Notes under the pieces: generated by a model
What the model was told of the DNA's origin: nothing
The model's database searches: none
Seen by the model: the letters and a program-made list of their open reading frames with translations, nothing else
Translations under genes and position numbers: made by a program
From: Opacimonas viscosa
GTDB lineage: Bacteria; Pseudomonadota; Gammaproteobacteria; Enterobacterales; Alteromonadaceae
Length of the DNA stretch: 64,000 nucleotides
NCBI RefSeq assembly: GCF_024199005.1
Contig: NZ_JANATA010000017.1
Coordinates: forward strand, 1-64,000
Reading direction: 5' to 3'
In this document: positions 9,601 to 18,430 of the stretch, one piece after another
How positions within the stretch are numbered: the first letter of the stretch is position 1
How the letters are laid out: every line of letters begins with the position of its first letter

Positions 9601-9645
9601 GAGTATGACTCAGATAAAACACACCGTTTTATCTGAGTCATACTC
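9601..9645 (-). other. Perfect 20-bp inverted repeat between DEH reductase and PL6 genes
   Basis: The two 20-bp arms (9601-9620 and 9626-9645) are exactly complementary around a five-base ACACC loop. The hairpin begins eight bases after the DEH reductase stop. No T-run follows it on the transcribed strand, so it does not look like a standard intrinsic terminator. An mRNA 3'-end stabiliser or processing site that separates reductase from lyase expression is more likely. Confidence 0.75.
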
Positions 9646-9653
9646 AACAAACG

Positions 9654-10532
9654 TTATTTCGTTAACGTTTTAAAATAATCAAAAATCTCTGGTACATTGC
9701 CATTACCCATACCGGCTTCTAGAGCAGCATTGAGGTTAGCAGATGAGCCTTGCGCGATTAATGATTCTGTGCCTAAGTCTTCAACCATTTGTAGGAAGTA
9801 ACCTAAATCTTTATTCGCATTAGCAATTGAGAAACCTAAGTCACTGACGTTATCGACTGCATAGTTTTTACAGAATTGCATGAATGGAGAACTTGAAGGA
9901 CCTGTAGACATAATATCAAACAACTGTTGTCCGTCTATGCCAGCTTTTTCAGCTACTGCAAATGCTTGAGCCATAGTACAAACCGTTGTCATACCCATGA
10001 AGTTATTGATAAGTTTAGTTGCATGACCTGCACCTAACTCACCTAAATGGAAAACGTTTTCACCCTGATCTTCAAGAACTGGCTTAACTTTGTTAAATGT
10101 TTCAAGATCACCCGATGCCATAATGTTCAGTAGACCATCTTTAGCATGTGCAGGAGTACGACCTAATGGAGCATCGATCATGCCAGCACCTTTAGCTGCT
10201 AAATCAGCACCAATTTTACGAGTAGATGCAGGAATTGATGTACCAAAATCGATAAGTACTGAACCTGACTTGATACCCGCTAAAATACCATCTTCAGAAT
10301 AAATTACGTGCTCAACAATTTTTGATGTAGTTAAGCAAAGCATTACGATGTCTGCTTTTTCTGCTAATTCTTTATTTGAACCGGCAACACTTGCACCACG
10401 TTGTACACAAACGTCAACTGCATCTTTATTCAAATCCATAACAATGACTGGGTAGCCTTTGTTTTGTAAATTCTCGACCATATTGCCGCCCATTAGGCCA
10501 AGACCGATAAAACCAATAGTAGGTTTAGACAT
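9654..10532 (-). CDS. DEH reductase, beta-hydroxyacid dehydrogenase family
   Basis: A 292-residue NAD(P)-dependent dehydrogenase of the 3-hydroxyisobutyrate dehydrogenase family. The N-terminal Rossmann motif GFIGLGLMGGNM is clear. The substrate loop is in the IDAPLGRTP region, and the catalytic Lys sits in GAGHATKLINNFMG (K173, N177). In this family the same fold serves tartronate semialdehyde, 3-hydroxyisobutyrate and DEH. As the first gene of an alginate operon it is best read as the reductase turning DEH into 2-keto-3-deoxygluconate, as described for Vibrio splendidus DehR. The ATG has AAGGAG seven bases upstream. The substrate is inferred from context and would need an assay. Confidence 0.88.
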   Translation of the reverse strand: MSKPTIGFIGLGLMGGNMVENLQNKGYPVIVMDLNKDAVDVCVQRGASVAGSNKELAEKADIVMLCLTTSKIVEHVIYSEDGILAGIKSGSVLIDFGTSIPASTRKIGADLAAKGAGMIDAPLGRTPAHAKDGLLNIMASGDLETFNKVKPVLEDQGENVFHLGELGAGHATKLINNFMGMTTVCTMAQAFAVAEKAGIDGQQLFDIMSTGPSSSPFMQFCKNYAVDNVSDLGFSIANANKDLGYFLQMVEDLGTESLIAQGSSANLNAALEAGMGNGNVPEIFDYFKTLTK

Positions 10533-10677
10533 GTATAACTCCTTAAATAGAACACACGTATTTCAAAAAAAAATTAGCGCTATCTGGTGCGCTAGCTACA
10601 TAAAAAAGTGATTGGATTGATGAGTTTAATACTTGTCTAGGGACGCAATTAAAGTTTTGACCAAACCACATACCAAA

Positions 10678-10706
10678 AAGATATAACGCGATTACCAAAT
10701 TGTCAA
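10678..10706 (-). promoter_or_regulatory. Predicted sigma-70 promoter of the alginate operon
   Basis: On the minus strand a perfect TTGACA (10701-10706) lies 17 bp before TATCTT (10678-10683). This is about 140 bp upstream of the DEH reductase ATG. TTGGT half-sites, repeated at about 10653-10730, overlap and flank the promoter. They resemble the halves of the TTGGTATACCAA operator seen for GntR-type uronate regulators. No regulator gene of that kind is present in the window. Confidence 0.5.
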
Positions 10707-11086
10707 CCAAAATAACAAATGGTTAACACATTTTGTAGTGTTTTTTTTACTTCTGTCAGCCGCATACAGCGAATTAGTTGTGGTATATTTCATTGTAAAA
10801 AAGGGAGCTTAAATTTACTGATAAAAGTCACCACCGAGAATGAACATTTGGATATTAGGGGGAAAGGTAAGAATAATGCTAGAGTTAGCGCTATCATAGG
10901 CTTTAGCAGTCGCTAACGCATAATCTGCGAGTTTTATGTCATCCGTTTTGGCCTATTAGCTAGATACAGTCAAACTTTTGTGAGCGTCTAACCTAGCGTC
11001 AAATCCTATGTAGAGTTGCTTTGCTTCAGTACTATCGCTTTACCACTTTGCTAATTATGGTTTTACCAATAAAGATAACCATGCCA

Positions 11087-11215
11087 CTATTTTAAACGAT
11101 ACCCTACCCCATAAACGGAGATTAAAATATCTTCTACCTGAGGCAGGTATTGGCTGAGTTTTGCGAGTAATAAGTCAAAATTAGTGGTGATTTGATACCA
11201 AACCAAGGTAGTTAG
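11087..11215 (-). pseudogene. C-terminal remnant of a winged-helix (OmpR/CadC-type) regulator
   Basis: Translating the minus strand gives about 42 codons ending in a stop at 11087-11089. They contain ITTNFDLLLAKLSQYLP followed by ISVYGVGYRLK. The last part is the typical end of the winged-helix DNA-binding domain of OmpR-type response regulators and CadC-like proteins (compare WGVGYKF at the end of the response regulator at 63213). An in-frame TAG at 11216-11218 closes the frame on the other side, and there is no start codon or upstream domain. It is most simply the decayed tail of a lost regulator. Confidence 0.6.
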
Positions 11216-11233
11216 CTAACACACCTACCTTGG
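11203..11233 (-). terminator. Hairpin downstream of the PH-domain gene
   Basis: Nine-base arms, CCAAGGTAG at 11203-11211 and CTACCTTGG at 11225-11233, flank a 13-base loop just after the stop of the PH-domain gene. The following T-run is short and broken by Gs, so terminator activity is uncertain. The repeat also overlaps the upstream edge of the regulator remnant. Confidence 0.4.
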
Positions 11234-11244
11234 CTTGGCGGCTG

Positions 11245-11619
11245 TTATTTAAATAAATTCGACGCTAATGCCTGTTGCACACCCATCGCACATTCGGGTG
11301 TGAGATTGACTTCTAATGGTGTACTTTGACCAGAAATATAAATTTTTAATTCTGATTCCATATCAAAACGACCCGCTGTTTCCACTTTGAATTGGGTGAC
11401 AGATTTGTAAGGGATACTGTGATATTCAACTTTGCGACCAGTGATCCCTTGTTTATCGACCATAATCATCCGCGCCGTCGTAAAAACAATCATATCACGA
11501 ACCAAAACATACGCTTTAGTGACTGACTCACCATCAGCTAGTACGGGACCTAACTCTTCCCTAACTTCTGTAATATCGACTTCTGATGCATTACCTAATA
11601 AACCATCGAGTAAACCCAT
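11245..11619 (-). CDS. Small PH-domain protein (bPH_1/DUF1696 type)
   Basis: A 124-residue soluble protein made almost entirely of one bacterial pleckstrin-homology-like domain. Typical features are the opening MGLLDGLLGNAS, a DGESV turn, VRDMIVFTTARMIMVDKQG strands, an IPYKSVTQFKVE strand and a closing C-terminal helix. Members of this family occur in many bacteria and their molecular role is not established. The gene is monocistronic and divergent from the ammonia-lyase gene, with 116 bp between them. No signal peptide or membrane segment is present. Confidence 0.8.
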   Translation of the reverse strand: MGLLDGLLGNASEVDITEVREELGPVLADGESVTKAYVLVRDMIVFTTARMIMVDKQGITGRKVEYHSIPYKSVTQFKVETAGRFDMESELKIYISGQSTPLEVNLTPECAMGVQQALASNLFK

Positions 11620-11735
11620 GTAAACTTCCTTTTATTTGTTAATAAACGTTTTCAGTGTAGACTAAATTAATGTATGAGACCGAGTAAAAATGTTTCAATA
11701 CGTGTCAATTTTTAATCTGGTACAGGAGTAATTTT

Positions 11736-12740
11736 GTGTCTTTACCTACGTTTTCTGATGTCTTAGCCGCGCAAGAAAGAATTGCAGATATTATTACTCC
11801 GACACCGATAGTGGCCTCTTCATTGTTAAATAGCTGGTTGGGGCATAAGGTATTATTTAAAGCGGAATGTCTGCAACGTACAGGTGCTTTTAAACTTCGT
11901 GGCGCGAGTAATTTTTTACTTAAATATCAATCTGAATATAGCCTACCCAATCATGTTGTGGCGAATAGTTCAGGTAATCATGCCCAAGCTGTTGCGTATG
12001 CAGGTGCTCAGTTAGGGTGTCCAGTGACTATTTTTTCTACTGCAAATATTTCCACTGTTAAAGCAGCAGCTACAACTGCATATGGTGCTTCGTTACAACT
12101 CTATCCCACCCGACCTGAAGCCGATAAAGCAGTCCAAGCTGCCGCTCAAACAGAGGGAACCGTATGGATCCCGCCATTTAACCATCCCGATATTATAGCA
12201 GGACAAGGCACCGCAAGTGCGGAGGCTTTTATGCAAGCCCAACAGCAAGGTGCCAAATTAGATGCGATTTTTGCGCCCTGTGGTGGCGGTGGTCTGGTCT
12301 CTGGAGCGGTTTTGGCAGCTCAAGGCTTGTCCCCAAGTACGGCAGTGATAGGTGTTGAGCCTGAAGTCGCTAATGACGCATCTATATCACTTCAACAAAA
12401 TGAGATCTATACGCTAAAAGAAACGCCAATAACATTAGCAGATGGGGCTGCAACACCTGCAGTAGGAGATATTACTTTTCAGTTTTTACAACAACTCGAT
12501 GGGTTTTATGAAGTTAACGAAACCCAAATTGCCTATTGGACCCAATGGTTACATCACTTACTCAAACTGCATATTGAACCAACCTGCTGTATGACTATGG
12601 CTGGTGTGGTGGCGTGGCTTAGTGAGCAAACTTGCCCCAAAACGGTCATGGTGATCCTATCAGGGGGTAATATCAGTCATGCTACCATGCAACAAATACA
12701 TCAACAGGATTTCCTCGAACAGCCTCCCTTTCTGGACTAG
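11736..12740 (+). CDS. Serine/threonine ammonia-lyase (PLP, fold type II)
   Basis: A 334-residue PLP enzyme of the threonine dehydratase/serine racemase group. The Schiff-base Lys is in GAFKLRGA (K53), the cofactor-binding Asn in SSGNHAQA, and the phosphate cradle in CGGGGLVSG. SGGNIS lies near the C-terminus. It lacks the C-terminal ACT domains of biosynthetic IlvA, so a catabolic threonine or serine dehydratase, or a hydroxyaspartate lyase, is more likely. The start is GTG at 11736, with AGGAG seven bases upstream. It is convergent with pckA. Substrate preference cannot be read from the sequence. Confidence 0.88.
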   Translation: MSLPTFSDVLAAQERIADIITPTPIVASSLLNSWLGHKVLFKAECLQRTGAFKLRGASNFLLKYQSEYSLPNHVVANSSGNHAQAVAYAGAQLGCPVTIFSTANISTVKAAATTAYGASLQLYPTRPEADKAVQAAAQTEGTVWIPPFNHPDIIAGQGTASAEAFMQAQQQGAKLDAIFAPCGGGGLVSGAVLAAQGLSPSTAVIGVEPEVANDASISLQQNEIYTLKETPITLADGAATPAVGDITFQFLQQLDGFYEVNETQIAYWTQWLHHLLKLHIEPTCCMTMAGVVAWLSEQTCPKTVMVILSGGNISHATMQQIHQQDFLEQPPFLD

Positions 12741-12801
12741 AGAGTGAGTACAATAAGGAAGTTCATAGGTTAGTTATTGCGGGTAGCGAAGGAACAAAGA
12801 A

Positions 12802-12849
12802 AACTGAGACTCTAAGCGCTATATGAAAGTGCCAGGTTGAGTCTCAGTT
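12802..12849. repeat. Inverted repeat between convergent genes
   Basis: Two exact 11-base arms, AACTGAGACTC (12802-12812) and GAGTCTCAGTT (12839-12849), are separated by 26 bases between the ammonia-lyase and pckA stops. No T-run follows on either strand. It may act as a weak transcript end for one or both genes. Confidence 0.4.
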
Positions 12850-12878
12850 GATGACCTGAAGTTATATTATCTTGTGTA

Positions 12879-14480
12879 TTATAACTTAGGTCCCGCGGCA
12901 ACTAATGCTGCGCCATTTTCAGTATCTGTGAATTTTGCAAAATTTTCGACAAATAGACCGGCAAGGTTTTCTGCTTTTTCGGTCCATTGAGAGGTATCAG
13001 AATAACTCTCACGTGGATCTAAAATATCTTTATTTAATTCATTTAAAGCCACTGGTACTTCCAAATTAAAAGTTGGAATCGTCAGTGTTTGTGCTTCATC
13101 AATCGAACCATCTAAAATTGCATCAATAATAGCCCGCGTGGCTTTTATAGAAATACGCTCACCAGTTCCGTTCCATCCTGTATTGACTAAATATGCTTGT
13201 GCACCAACTGATTGCATTCGCTTCTCTAACACTTCTGCATATTTTGTCGGATGTAGTGATAAGAAAGCCGCACCAAAACAACTAGAAAATGTTGGTGTTG
13301 GTTCGGTAATACCACGCTCCGTACCAGCCACTTTTGCAGTGAAACCTGACAAGAAGTAGTACTGAGCCTGCTCAGGTGTTAACTTTGATACAGCAGGTAA
13401 GACACCAAATGCATCAGCGGTTAAGAAAATAACCTTATTCGCATGGCCTGCACGAGAGATAGGCTTAACGATATTATCAATATGGTGGATTGGATACGAT
13501 ACACGCGTATTTTCAGTCACTGAACCATCATCATAATCCACTTCACCACCTGCTATTACTGTCACATTTTCTAACAGAGCATCACGACGAATAGCGTTAT
13601 ATATATCTGGTTCATTTTCTTTGCTTAGCTTGATTGTCTTAGCATAACAACCACCTTCAAAGTTGAAGATTCCGTTATCGTCCCAACCATGTTCATCATC
13701 ACCAATGAGTTCACGTTTGGGATCTGTCGATAAGGTCGTTTTTCCTGTACCAGATAAACCGAAAAATATAGCAACATCACCCTCTTTGCCAACATTGGCA
13801 GAACAATGCATAGCAGCAATATCTTGTAATGGTAAGAAATAGTTCATCATAGAGAACATACCTTTCTTCATCTCACCACCGTACCAAGTTCCACCAATCA
13901 ATTGAATTTTTTCAGTCAAGTTGAAAGCGACAAAATTCTCAGAATTCAAACCTTGCTCTTGCCAATTTGGATTGGTAGTTTTAGCACCATTCATCACCAC
14001 AAAATCAGGTTCATAATCAGCTAATTCGGCTGCAGAAGGGCGGATAAACATATTTTTGACAAAGTGTGCTTGCCAAGCGACTTCCGTCACAAATCGCACT
14101 TTTAATCGGGTATCTTCGTTGGCACCACAAAAAGTATCAACCACAAATAAACGTTTATTAGATAACTGAGTAGTTACCAAAGTTTTGAGTTCAGTCCATA
14201 CGTCTTGAGAGATGGCTTTATTATCATTTTTACCTTGATCAGACCACCATACTGAATTTTCAGTCAGTGCATCTTTGACAATATACTTGTCCTTTGGAGA
14301 TCGCCCAGTAAACTGGCCTGTATTAACAGCAACCGCACCACATTCGGTGACTACACCTTTTTCATAACCTGATAATTCAGGACGTGTAGTTTCAGTAAAT
14401 AATTGTTCATAAGATGGGTTATATACGATATCGGTTGCAGCAACGATACCGTAGGTGGCCAAGTCTTGGGCGATAGACAT
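12879..14480 (-). CDS. pckA: Phosphoenolpyruvate carboxykinase (ATP)
   Basis: ATP-dependent PEP carboxykinase, which makes PEP from oxaloacetate and opens gluconeogenesis. Visible signatures are [11 protein letters not shown], the substrate and metal region [14 protein letters not shown], the kinase P-loop [11 protein letters not shown] and GDDEHGW. The family length of about 533-540 residues fits. An upstream TTG extension is possible, but the ATG at 14480 has AGGAG at eight bases and gives 533 residues, so it is chosen. Together with ppc and mdh in this window it covers the PEP-oxaloacetate node, which suits growth on acetate or amino acids. Confidence 0.96.
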   Translation of the reverse strand: MSIAQDLATYGIVAATDIVYNPSYEQLFTETTRPELSGYEKGVVTECGAVAVNTGQFTGRSPKDKYIVKDALTENSVWWSDQGKNDNKAISQDVWTELKTLVTTQLSNKRLFVVDTFCGANEDTRLKVRFVTEVAWQAHFVKNMFIRPSAAELADYEPDFVVMNGAKTTNPNWQEQGLNSENFVAFNLTEKIQLIGGTWYGGEMKKGMFSMMNYFLPLQDIAAMHCSANVGKEGDVAIFFGLSGTGKTTLSTDPKRELIGDDEHGWDDNGIFNFEGGCYAKTIKLSKENEPDIYNAIRRDALLENVTVIAGGEVDYDDGSVTENTRVSYPIHHIDNIVKPISRAGHANKVIFLTADAFGVLPAVSKLTPEQAQYYFLSGFTAKVAGTERGITEPTPTFSSCFGAAFLSLHPTKYAEVLEKRMQSVGAQAYLVNTGWNGTGERISIKATRAIIDAILDGSIDEAQTLTIPTFNLEVPVALNELNKDILDPRESYSDTSQWTEKAENLAGLFVENFAKFTDTENGAALVAAGPKL

Positions 14481-14738
14481 GTAGGGTACTCCTGGAGTTT
14501 GTAGGTACAAGGTTTGGGTAAATTATTAGATCTATCATGCTTTATTATTGTTATTTTCGGTTCTCAAGGAACATCATGATTAGATATGCGCACCCTCAGA
14601 CTAACCGAGCCTATAGCCATTCTCAAGCCATAATACCCCGATTAATACTAAGTGATTAGACGATTTTTACTTTTACAGAAAACTCTTGAATTTGAAGTAA
14701 CACCTTTGTGAAAAGCTTGTTAAAAACAGCATGTTTTT

Positions 14739-15713
14739 TTAAGGTAATTCCTCACCTCTGACCGCTACTAACAATGCAAACCAATCAGCATGACTTAATG
14801 TAAAAGATTGTGCTGAAACACATTCTTTTATTCGTTGTGGCTGCGTTGTACCAATTACGGGCTGAATCCCTTGAGGTAATCTGAGTAAAAAAGCTAACAC
14901 TATTGCTGTTGCGCTAGTGGCATACTTATCGGCCAAGCTATGCACCAATTTAGCAATGCGGGCGTCAGTTGCTACAGAGCCCTCAGCTAGAGCGCTCAGG
15001 CTTTTTGAGAAACGTCCTTGCGCTAAACTTCCCCATGCTTGTAATTGGATGTTGTACAACTGTGCGTATTCTAACAAACCAGAAAAATCATTTTGCCCCT
15101 GGATACCAGCGTTATTTGCTGTGATATTGCTTTCAATCATGGGGTGGTGCCCCAAACTCATCTCTATCTGATTACACACCAAAGGAGTATTTAGTGCCGA
15201 TTGTAATAAAGCTATTTGCCCAACACTCATGTTGGATACACCCACATGCTTGATCTTGCCTTGTTGCTGCAATAATTCAATTGTGCTTGCTACCTCACGA
15301 ATATCCATTAATGGATCTGGGCGATGTAAGATCAAAATATCTAGCTGTGCTACAGACAATCTTTGGAGAATACCATCAACAGATTCGGTGAGATATTGTC
15401 CAGAAAAATCATAGCGTTTAGGACCAAGATCATCGGCAAAGCGAATGGCACATTTTGATTGCAAAATCATGTGTTCACGCAGGCTCGGCTGTTGCGAAAG
15501 CACTTGTCCAAAGGCCTGTTCTGCTTTACCGAAGGTATAAATATCTGCATGGTCAAAAACCGTAATACCGAGCTCTAGACACAGTTCAACAATCTCCTGC
15601 GTCTGCATCACGTCCTGAACGCCTACTGCGGTATCGTTCCAGCCTCCACCCAACCCCATACAGCCATAAACGAGTTGAGAAGCACTTGGTAAATGTGTGT
15701 TGATGGGTAACAT
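14739..15713 (-). CDS. Aldo/keto reductase (YdhF-like)
   Basis: A 324-residue NADPH-dependent oxidoreductase of the aldo/keto reductase superfamily, YdhF-like. The TIM-barrel catalytic set is visible: Asp and Tyr in DHADIYTFG, Lys in LQSKCAI and His in LILHRPD. VGVSNMS and the C-terminal GTTQPQRI form the cofactor-binding end. The natural substrate of this branch is unknown. The gene stands alone, between pckA and dinB, with gaps of more than 100 bp on each side. Confidence 0.88.
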   Translation of the reverse strand: MLPINTHLPSASQLVYGCMGLGGGWNDTAVGVQDVMQTQEIVELCLELGITVFDHADIYTFGKAEQAFGQVLSQQPSLREHMILQSKCAIRFADDLGPKRYDFSGQYLTESVDGILQRLSVAQLDILILHRPDPLMDIREVASTIELLQQQGKIKHVGVSNMSVGQIALLQSALNTPLVCNQIEMSLGHHPMIESNITANNAGIQGQNDFSGLLEYAQLYNIQLQAWGSLAQGRFSKSLSALAEGSVATDARIAKLVHSLADKYATSATAIVLAFLLRLPQGIQPVIGTTQPQRIKECVSAQSFTLSHADWFALLVAVRGEELP

Positions 15714-15843
15714 TGTGTTCCTTGAAAAAAATAAGGCCTGGGACGCCAGTTAATTACGTTGCTATAAACCAAAGGTCTGTAGCCAAAAAGTCAAAAGTAC
15801 TCGTACACAATACCAGAGCAATTATGATTTAGGTAATAAATCA

Positions 15844-16920
15844 TTAAGCACCATCCAAAGGCAGTGTTAATTGCTCAATATCCGTTTCATCTTTTAGCCC
15901 TACATGAAGCCCTACTAGGCGTATTCCTCGCTCTTTGCGCCGCAATAAAATTTCAGACAGTAAGTCGTTAAAATACCCAGCATGAAACTCACTACGAGTA
16001 TGCTCAATCGTGGTCTGCTGAAAATCATTGAATTTTAATTTTATGCCTTGGGATTTAATTCGTTTATCGGCGTGCGCATTAGCGATGCGGGCGACCAACT
16101 TGGGTAGCAAATAATCGATTACCTCGACCACTTCATCACGGGAGTAAATATCTTCTGATAATGTACGTTCAACACCTACTGACTTGCGCTGACGTTCCAC
16201 TTGTAATGACCGATCATCAATCCCGTGACAACGATTCCACAACAAAGCACCAAATTTACCCAATGTTTTGTGCAAACGGGCAAATGGAAACTCTCTAATA
16301 TCGGCGCAGGTAAACAAACCCAAGGTATGTAGCTTTTCTAATGTGACTTTGCCCACACCTGGTATTTTCTTTAATGGTAATTCAGCAACAAATTTGTCGA
16401 CATCATCAGGGGCAACTACACATATGCCGTTCGGTTTGTTTTCGTCTGAAGCGACTTTAGCAACGAACTTGATCGGTGCCACACCTGCTGATGCAGTTAG
16501 CCCAGTTTCAGCTTCAATCACGCGGCGAATATCTTGCGCTATCAACGTTGCTGAACCGCCAAATAATGGACAAGAGGTCACATCAAGAAATGCTTCATCC
16601 CAAGATAAAGGTTCGATAATCGGGGTATAGCGAGAAAAAATTTCGCGGATCTGATCGGAAACTTCTTTATAAACGTCCATCCGACCTTTGACGAGGGTTA
16701 GGTCAGGACACAAACGCAAGGCATGAGCAGTAGCCATAGCAGAACGCACACCGAAAGCACGTGCAGGATAGTTACAAGTAGCGATAACGCCGCGGCGGTC
16801 AGAACTCCCACCTATAGCGATAGGAATGTCTCTAAGGGCTGGATTATCGCGCATTTCGACAGCAGCATAAAAACAGTCCATATCAATATGTATGAGCTTG
16901 CGCGAATAAGACACAGACAT
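15844..16920 (-). CDS. dinB: DNA polymerase IV (translesion, Y family)
   Basis: Y-family translesion polymerase of about 358 residues. The first catalytic motif [12 protein letters not shown] is at the N-terminus, [10 protein letters not shown] carries the second acidic pair, and the helix-hairpin-helix thumb is [13 protein letters not shown] little-finger domain follows and the protein ends in QLTLPLDGA, which resembles the usual C-terminal beta-clamp-binding peptide. A TTG sits one codon before the ATG; the ATG is preferred. The gene begins 9 bp after the nqrM stop and is probably transcribed with it. I see no clear LexA box immediately upstream. Confidence 0.95.
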   Translation of the reverse strand: MSVSYSRKLIHIDMDCFYAAVEMRDNPALRDIPIAIGGSSDRRGVIATCNYPARAFGVRSAMATAHALRLCPDLTLVKGRMDVYKEVSDQIREIFSRYTPIIEPLSWDEAFLDVTSCPLFGGSATLIAQDIRRVIEAETGLTASAGVAPIKFVAKVASDENKPNGICVVAPDDVDKFVAELPLKKIPGVGKVTLEKLHTLGLFTCADIREFPFARLHKTLGKFGALLWNRCHGIDDRSLQVERQRKSVGVERTLSEDIYSRDEVVEVIDYLLPKLVARIANAHADKRIKSQGIKLKFNDFQQTTIEHTRSEFHAGYFNDLLSEILLRRKERGIRLVGLHVGLKDETDIEQLTLPLDGA

Positions 16921-16929
16921 CAACCGCAG

Positions 16930-17163
16930 TTAAATGATTTTATCTTTTTCCCATTCTGCTATTTTTTTCTGGCGCGCTTCTTCTCTCGCCATACGTTCTT
17001 TTTTACGATCACATGGCTCAGGACAATCACATGCTTTTGCTATACCCAGCGCACCTAAACCACCACAACTTCCAGCAATAGTTTTACGTTGTAAAATATA
17101 ACCAACTGCCATGGCTAGCACCATAGCCACAAAAAATATAAACGCTAAAATAAACGTACTCAT
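16930..17163 (-). CDS. nqrM: NqrM, Na+-NQR assembly factor
   Basis: A 77-residue protein with one N-terminal membrane helix (about residues 3-24) and a cysteine cluster SCGGLGALGIAKACDCPEPC, then a charged, Lys/Arg-rich tail. This is the NqrM (DUF539) pattern. In Vibrio NqrM is needed to deliver iron to the Cys-ligated iron centre between NqrD and NqrE. It follows apbE by 15 bp, at the end of the nqr region, which matches its usual position. Confidence 0.95.
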   Translation of the reverse strand: MSTFILAFIFFVAMVLAMAVGYILQRKTIAGSCGGLGALGIAKACDCPEPCDRKKERMAREEARQKKIAEWEKDKII

Positions 17164-17178
17164 ACTATATCCAATAAA

Positions 17179-18195
17179 TTACTTGATGACTTTTACTATT
17201 GTAGCAAATGCTGGAGACTGATACTCAACAAACTCTTCACCCTCTTTAGAAACCAACAGAACAGCAATATTATCACGCTCTGCGATTTCCATTGCCGCCT
17301 GTGTGCCAACAATACTTAAGGCTGTAGCCATACCATCTGCAGTCATAGAAGAAGGATGGATAACAGTTACAGAGACCAAGTTATGTTGAATAGGATACCC
17401 TGTTTTAGGATCAATCAGATGTGAGTAGCGGATGCCATCTTCCTCGTAATAATTTCTATAATCACCAGAGGTCGCAATAGCATTGTCACCTATAGCAATA
17501 ATACGTTGGATGGCACGTTGCGTAGAAAGGGGCTTTTCGATAGCTACACGCCACTCTTGGCCAGTTGACTTAATGCCGGATAAACGCATCTCTCCACCAA
17601 TTTCTACCAAATAATCAGTAATTCCATAAGACTCAAGTAGTTCCGCTAAAGCATCAACACCATACCCTTTAGCTATTGGCGAAAGGTCAATATACAAATC
17701 ATCTATCTTTTTACTGATTTGTTGCCCCTGAAGGACAATATGCTCTAAACCAACAGATTGCATGGCTAACGCTATTTCTGCATCACTTGGAATGACTTCT
17801 GGACGTTTTTCTGGCCCAAAACCCCACAGATTGACTAACGGTCCTAAGGTGACATTAAGTGCACCATCGGTTAACTCACCCAAACGCAATGCTTCATCTA
17901 ACACTAATCGAGTTTCAGCACTAATCTGTACCGGCGTGTTAGCAGGTGATTGATTAATAACGGATAACTCTGAATCTGGAATATAAGTCGACATGAGCTG
18001 ATTGACAGAGATAAGTTTTTGCTCAATTTCGTTATGTAATTCGACGCTATCAATATTTGGATCCGTCACAAACTTTACATTGTATGTCGTCCCCATAGTT
18101 TTACCTGAAAGGTAAGTTTCTGGCTCTACTGTTTGTACAGCAGGTTGACAGCCAACCAAAAACAATAAAAAAGATACGACAATAAGTTTTTGCAT
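17179..18195 (-). CDS. apbE: FAD:protein FMN transferase ApbE
   Basis: A lipoprotein flavin transferase of about 338 residues. It attaches FMN covalently to threonines of NqrB and NqrC in the periplasm. The signal sequence ends in the lipobox LVGC. GKTMGTTYNVKF, LSPIAKGYGVDAL, EIGGEMR and SGDYRNYYEEDG carry the family's FAD and magnesium-binding residues, and DPKTGYPI follows. An upstream in-frame extension is ignored because the ATG at 18195 starts a proper lipoprotein signal. It lies after the nqrF terminator and immediately before nqrM. Confidence 0.95.
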   Translation of the reverse strand: MQKLIVVSFLLFLVGCQPAVQTVEPETYLSGKTMGTTYNVKFVTDPNIDSVELHNEIEQKLISVNQLMSTYIPDSELSVINQSPANTPVQISAETRLVLDEALRLGELTDGALNVTLGPLVNLWGFGPEKRPEVIPSDAEIALAMQSVGLEHIVLQGQQISKKIDDLYIDLSPIAKGYGVDALAELLESYGITDYLVEIGGEMRLSGIKSTGQEWRVAIEKPLSTQRAIQRIIAIGDNAIATSGDYRNYYEEDGIRYSHLIDPKTGYPIQHNLVSVTVIHPSSMTADGMATALSIVGTQAAMEIAERDNIAVLLVSKEGEEFVEYQSPAFATIVKVIK

Positions 18196-18381
18196 TATAA
18201 ATTCCAGATACACTCTAACAACACTTATTCTAGCTTTTTAGGTGTCTAGCGACTAGCCTAGAAGTGTTGAAATAGACTATTTTCGTATAAATAAATGAAC
18301 GTGCTACAAACGACACAAAATGAATGAACAATACAGCTGTATTGCTAGAATATAGCCACCAGTAAATAGTCCATTGTAAAA

Positions 18382-18408
18382 AAAATACCAGCACAAGGCT
18401 GGTATTTT
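18382..18408 (-). terminator. Intrinsic terminator of the nqr operon
   Basis: AAAATACCAGC (18382-18392) pairs with GCTGGTATTTT (18398-18408) around ACAAG. On the minus strand it is followed by a run of about eight Ts. It lies about 22 bp after the nqrF stop. apbE transcription therefore probably relies on readthrough or on its own promoter within 18196-18380. Confidence 0.9.
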
Positions 18409-18430
18409 AACATCTAATTACAGCAATGAA

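Larger units (their letters stand above)
10533..11244. other. Long intergenic region between alginate operon and PH-domain gene
   Basis: About 710 bp without an intact gene. It holds the operon promoter near 10690, a small inverted repeat (GTTAGCG at 10884-10890, CGCTAAC at 10911-10917), the winged-helix remnant at 11087-11215 and a hairpin at 11203-11233. A 65-codon plus-strand frame near 10719-10916 shows no family resemblance and is not called. Confidence 0.6.

Noticed and set aside
10719-10916. 65-codon plus-strand frame in the alginate upstream gap
   Set aside because: No ribosome site, no family resemblance, and its start overlaps the operator region.
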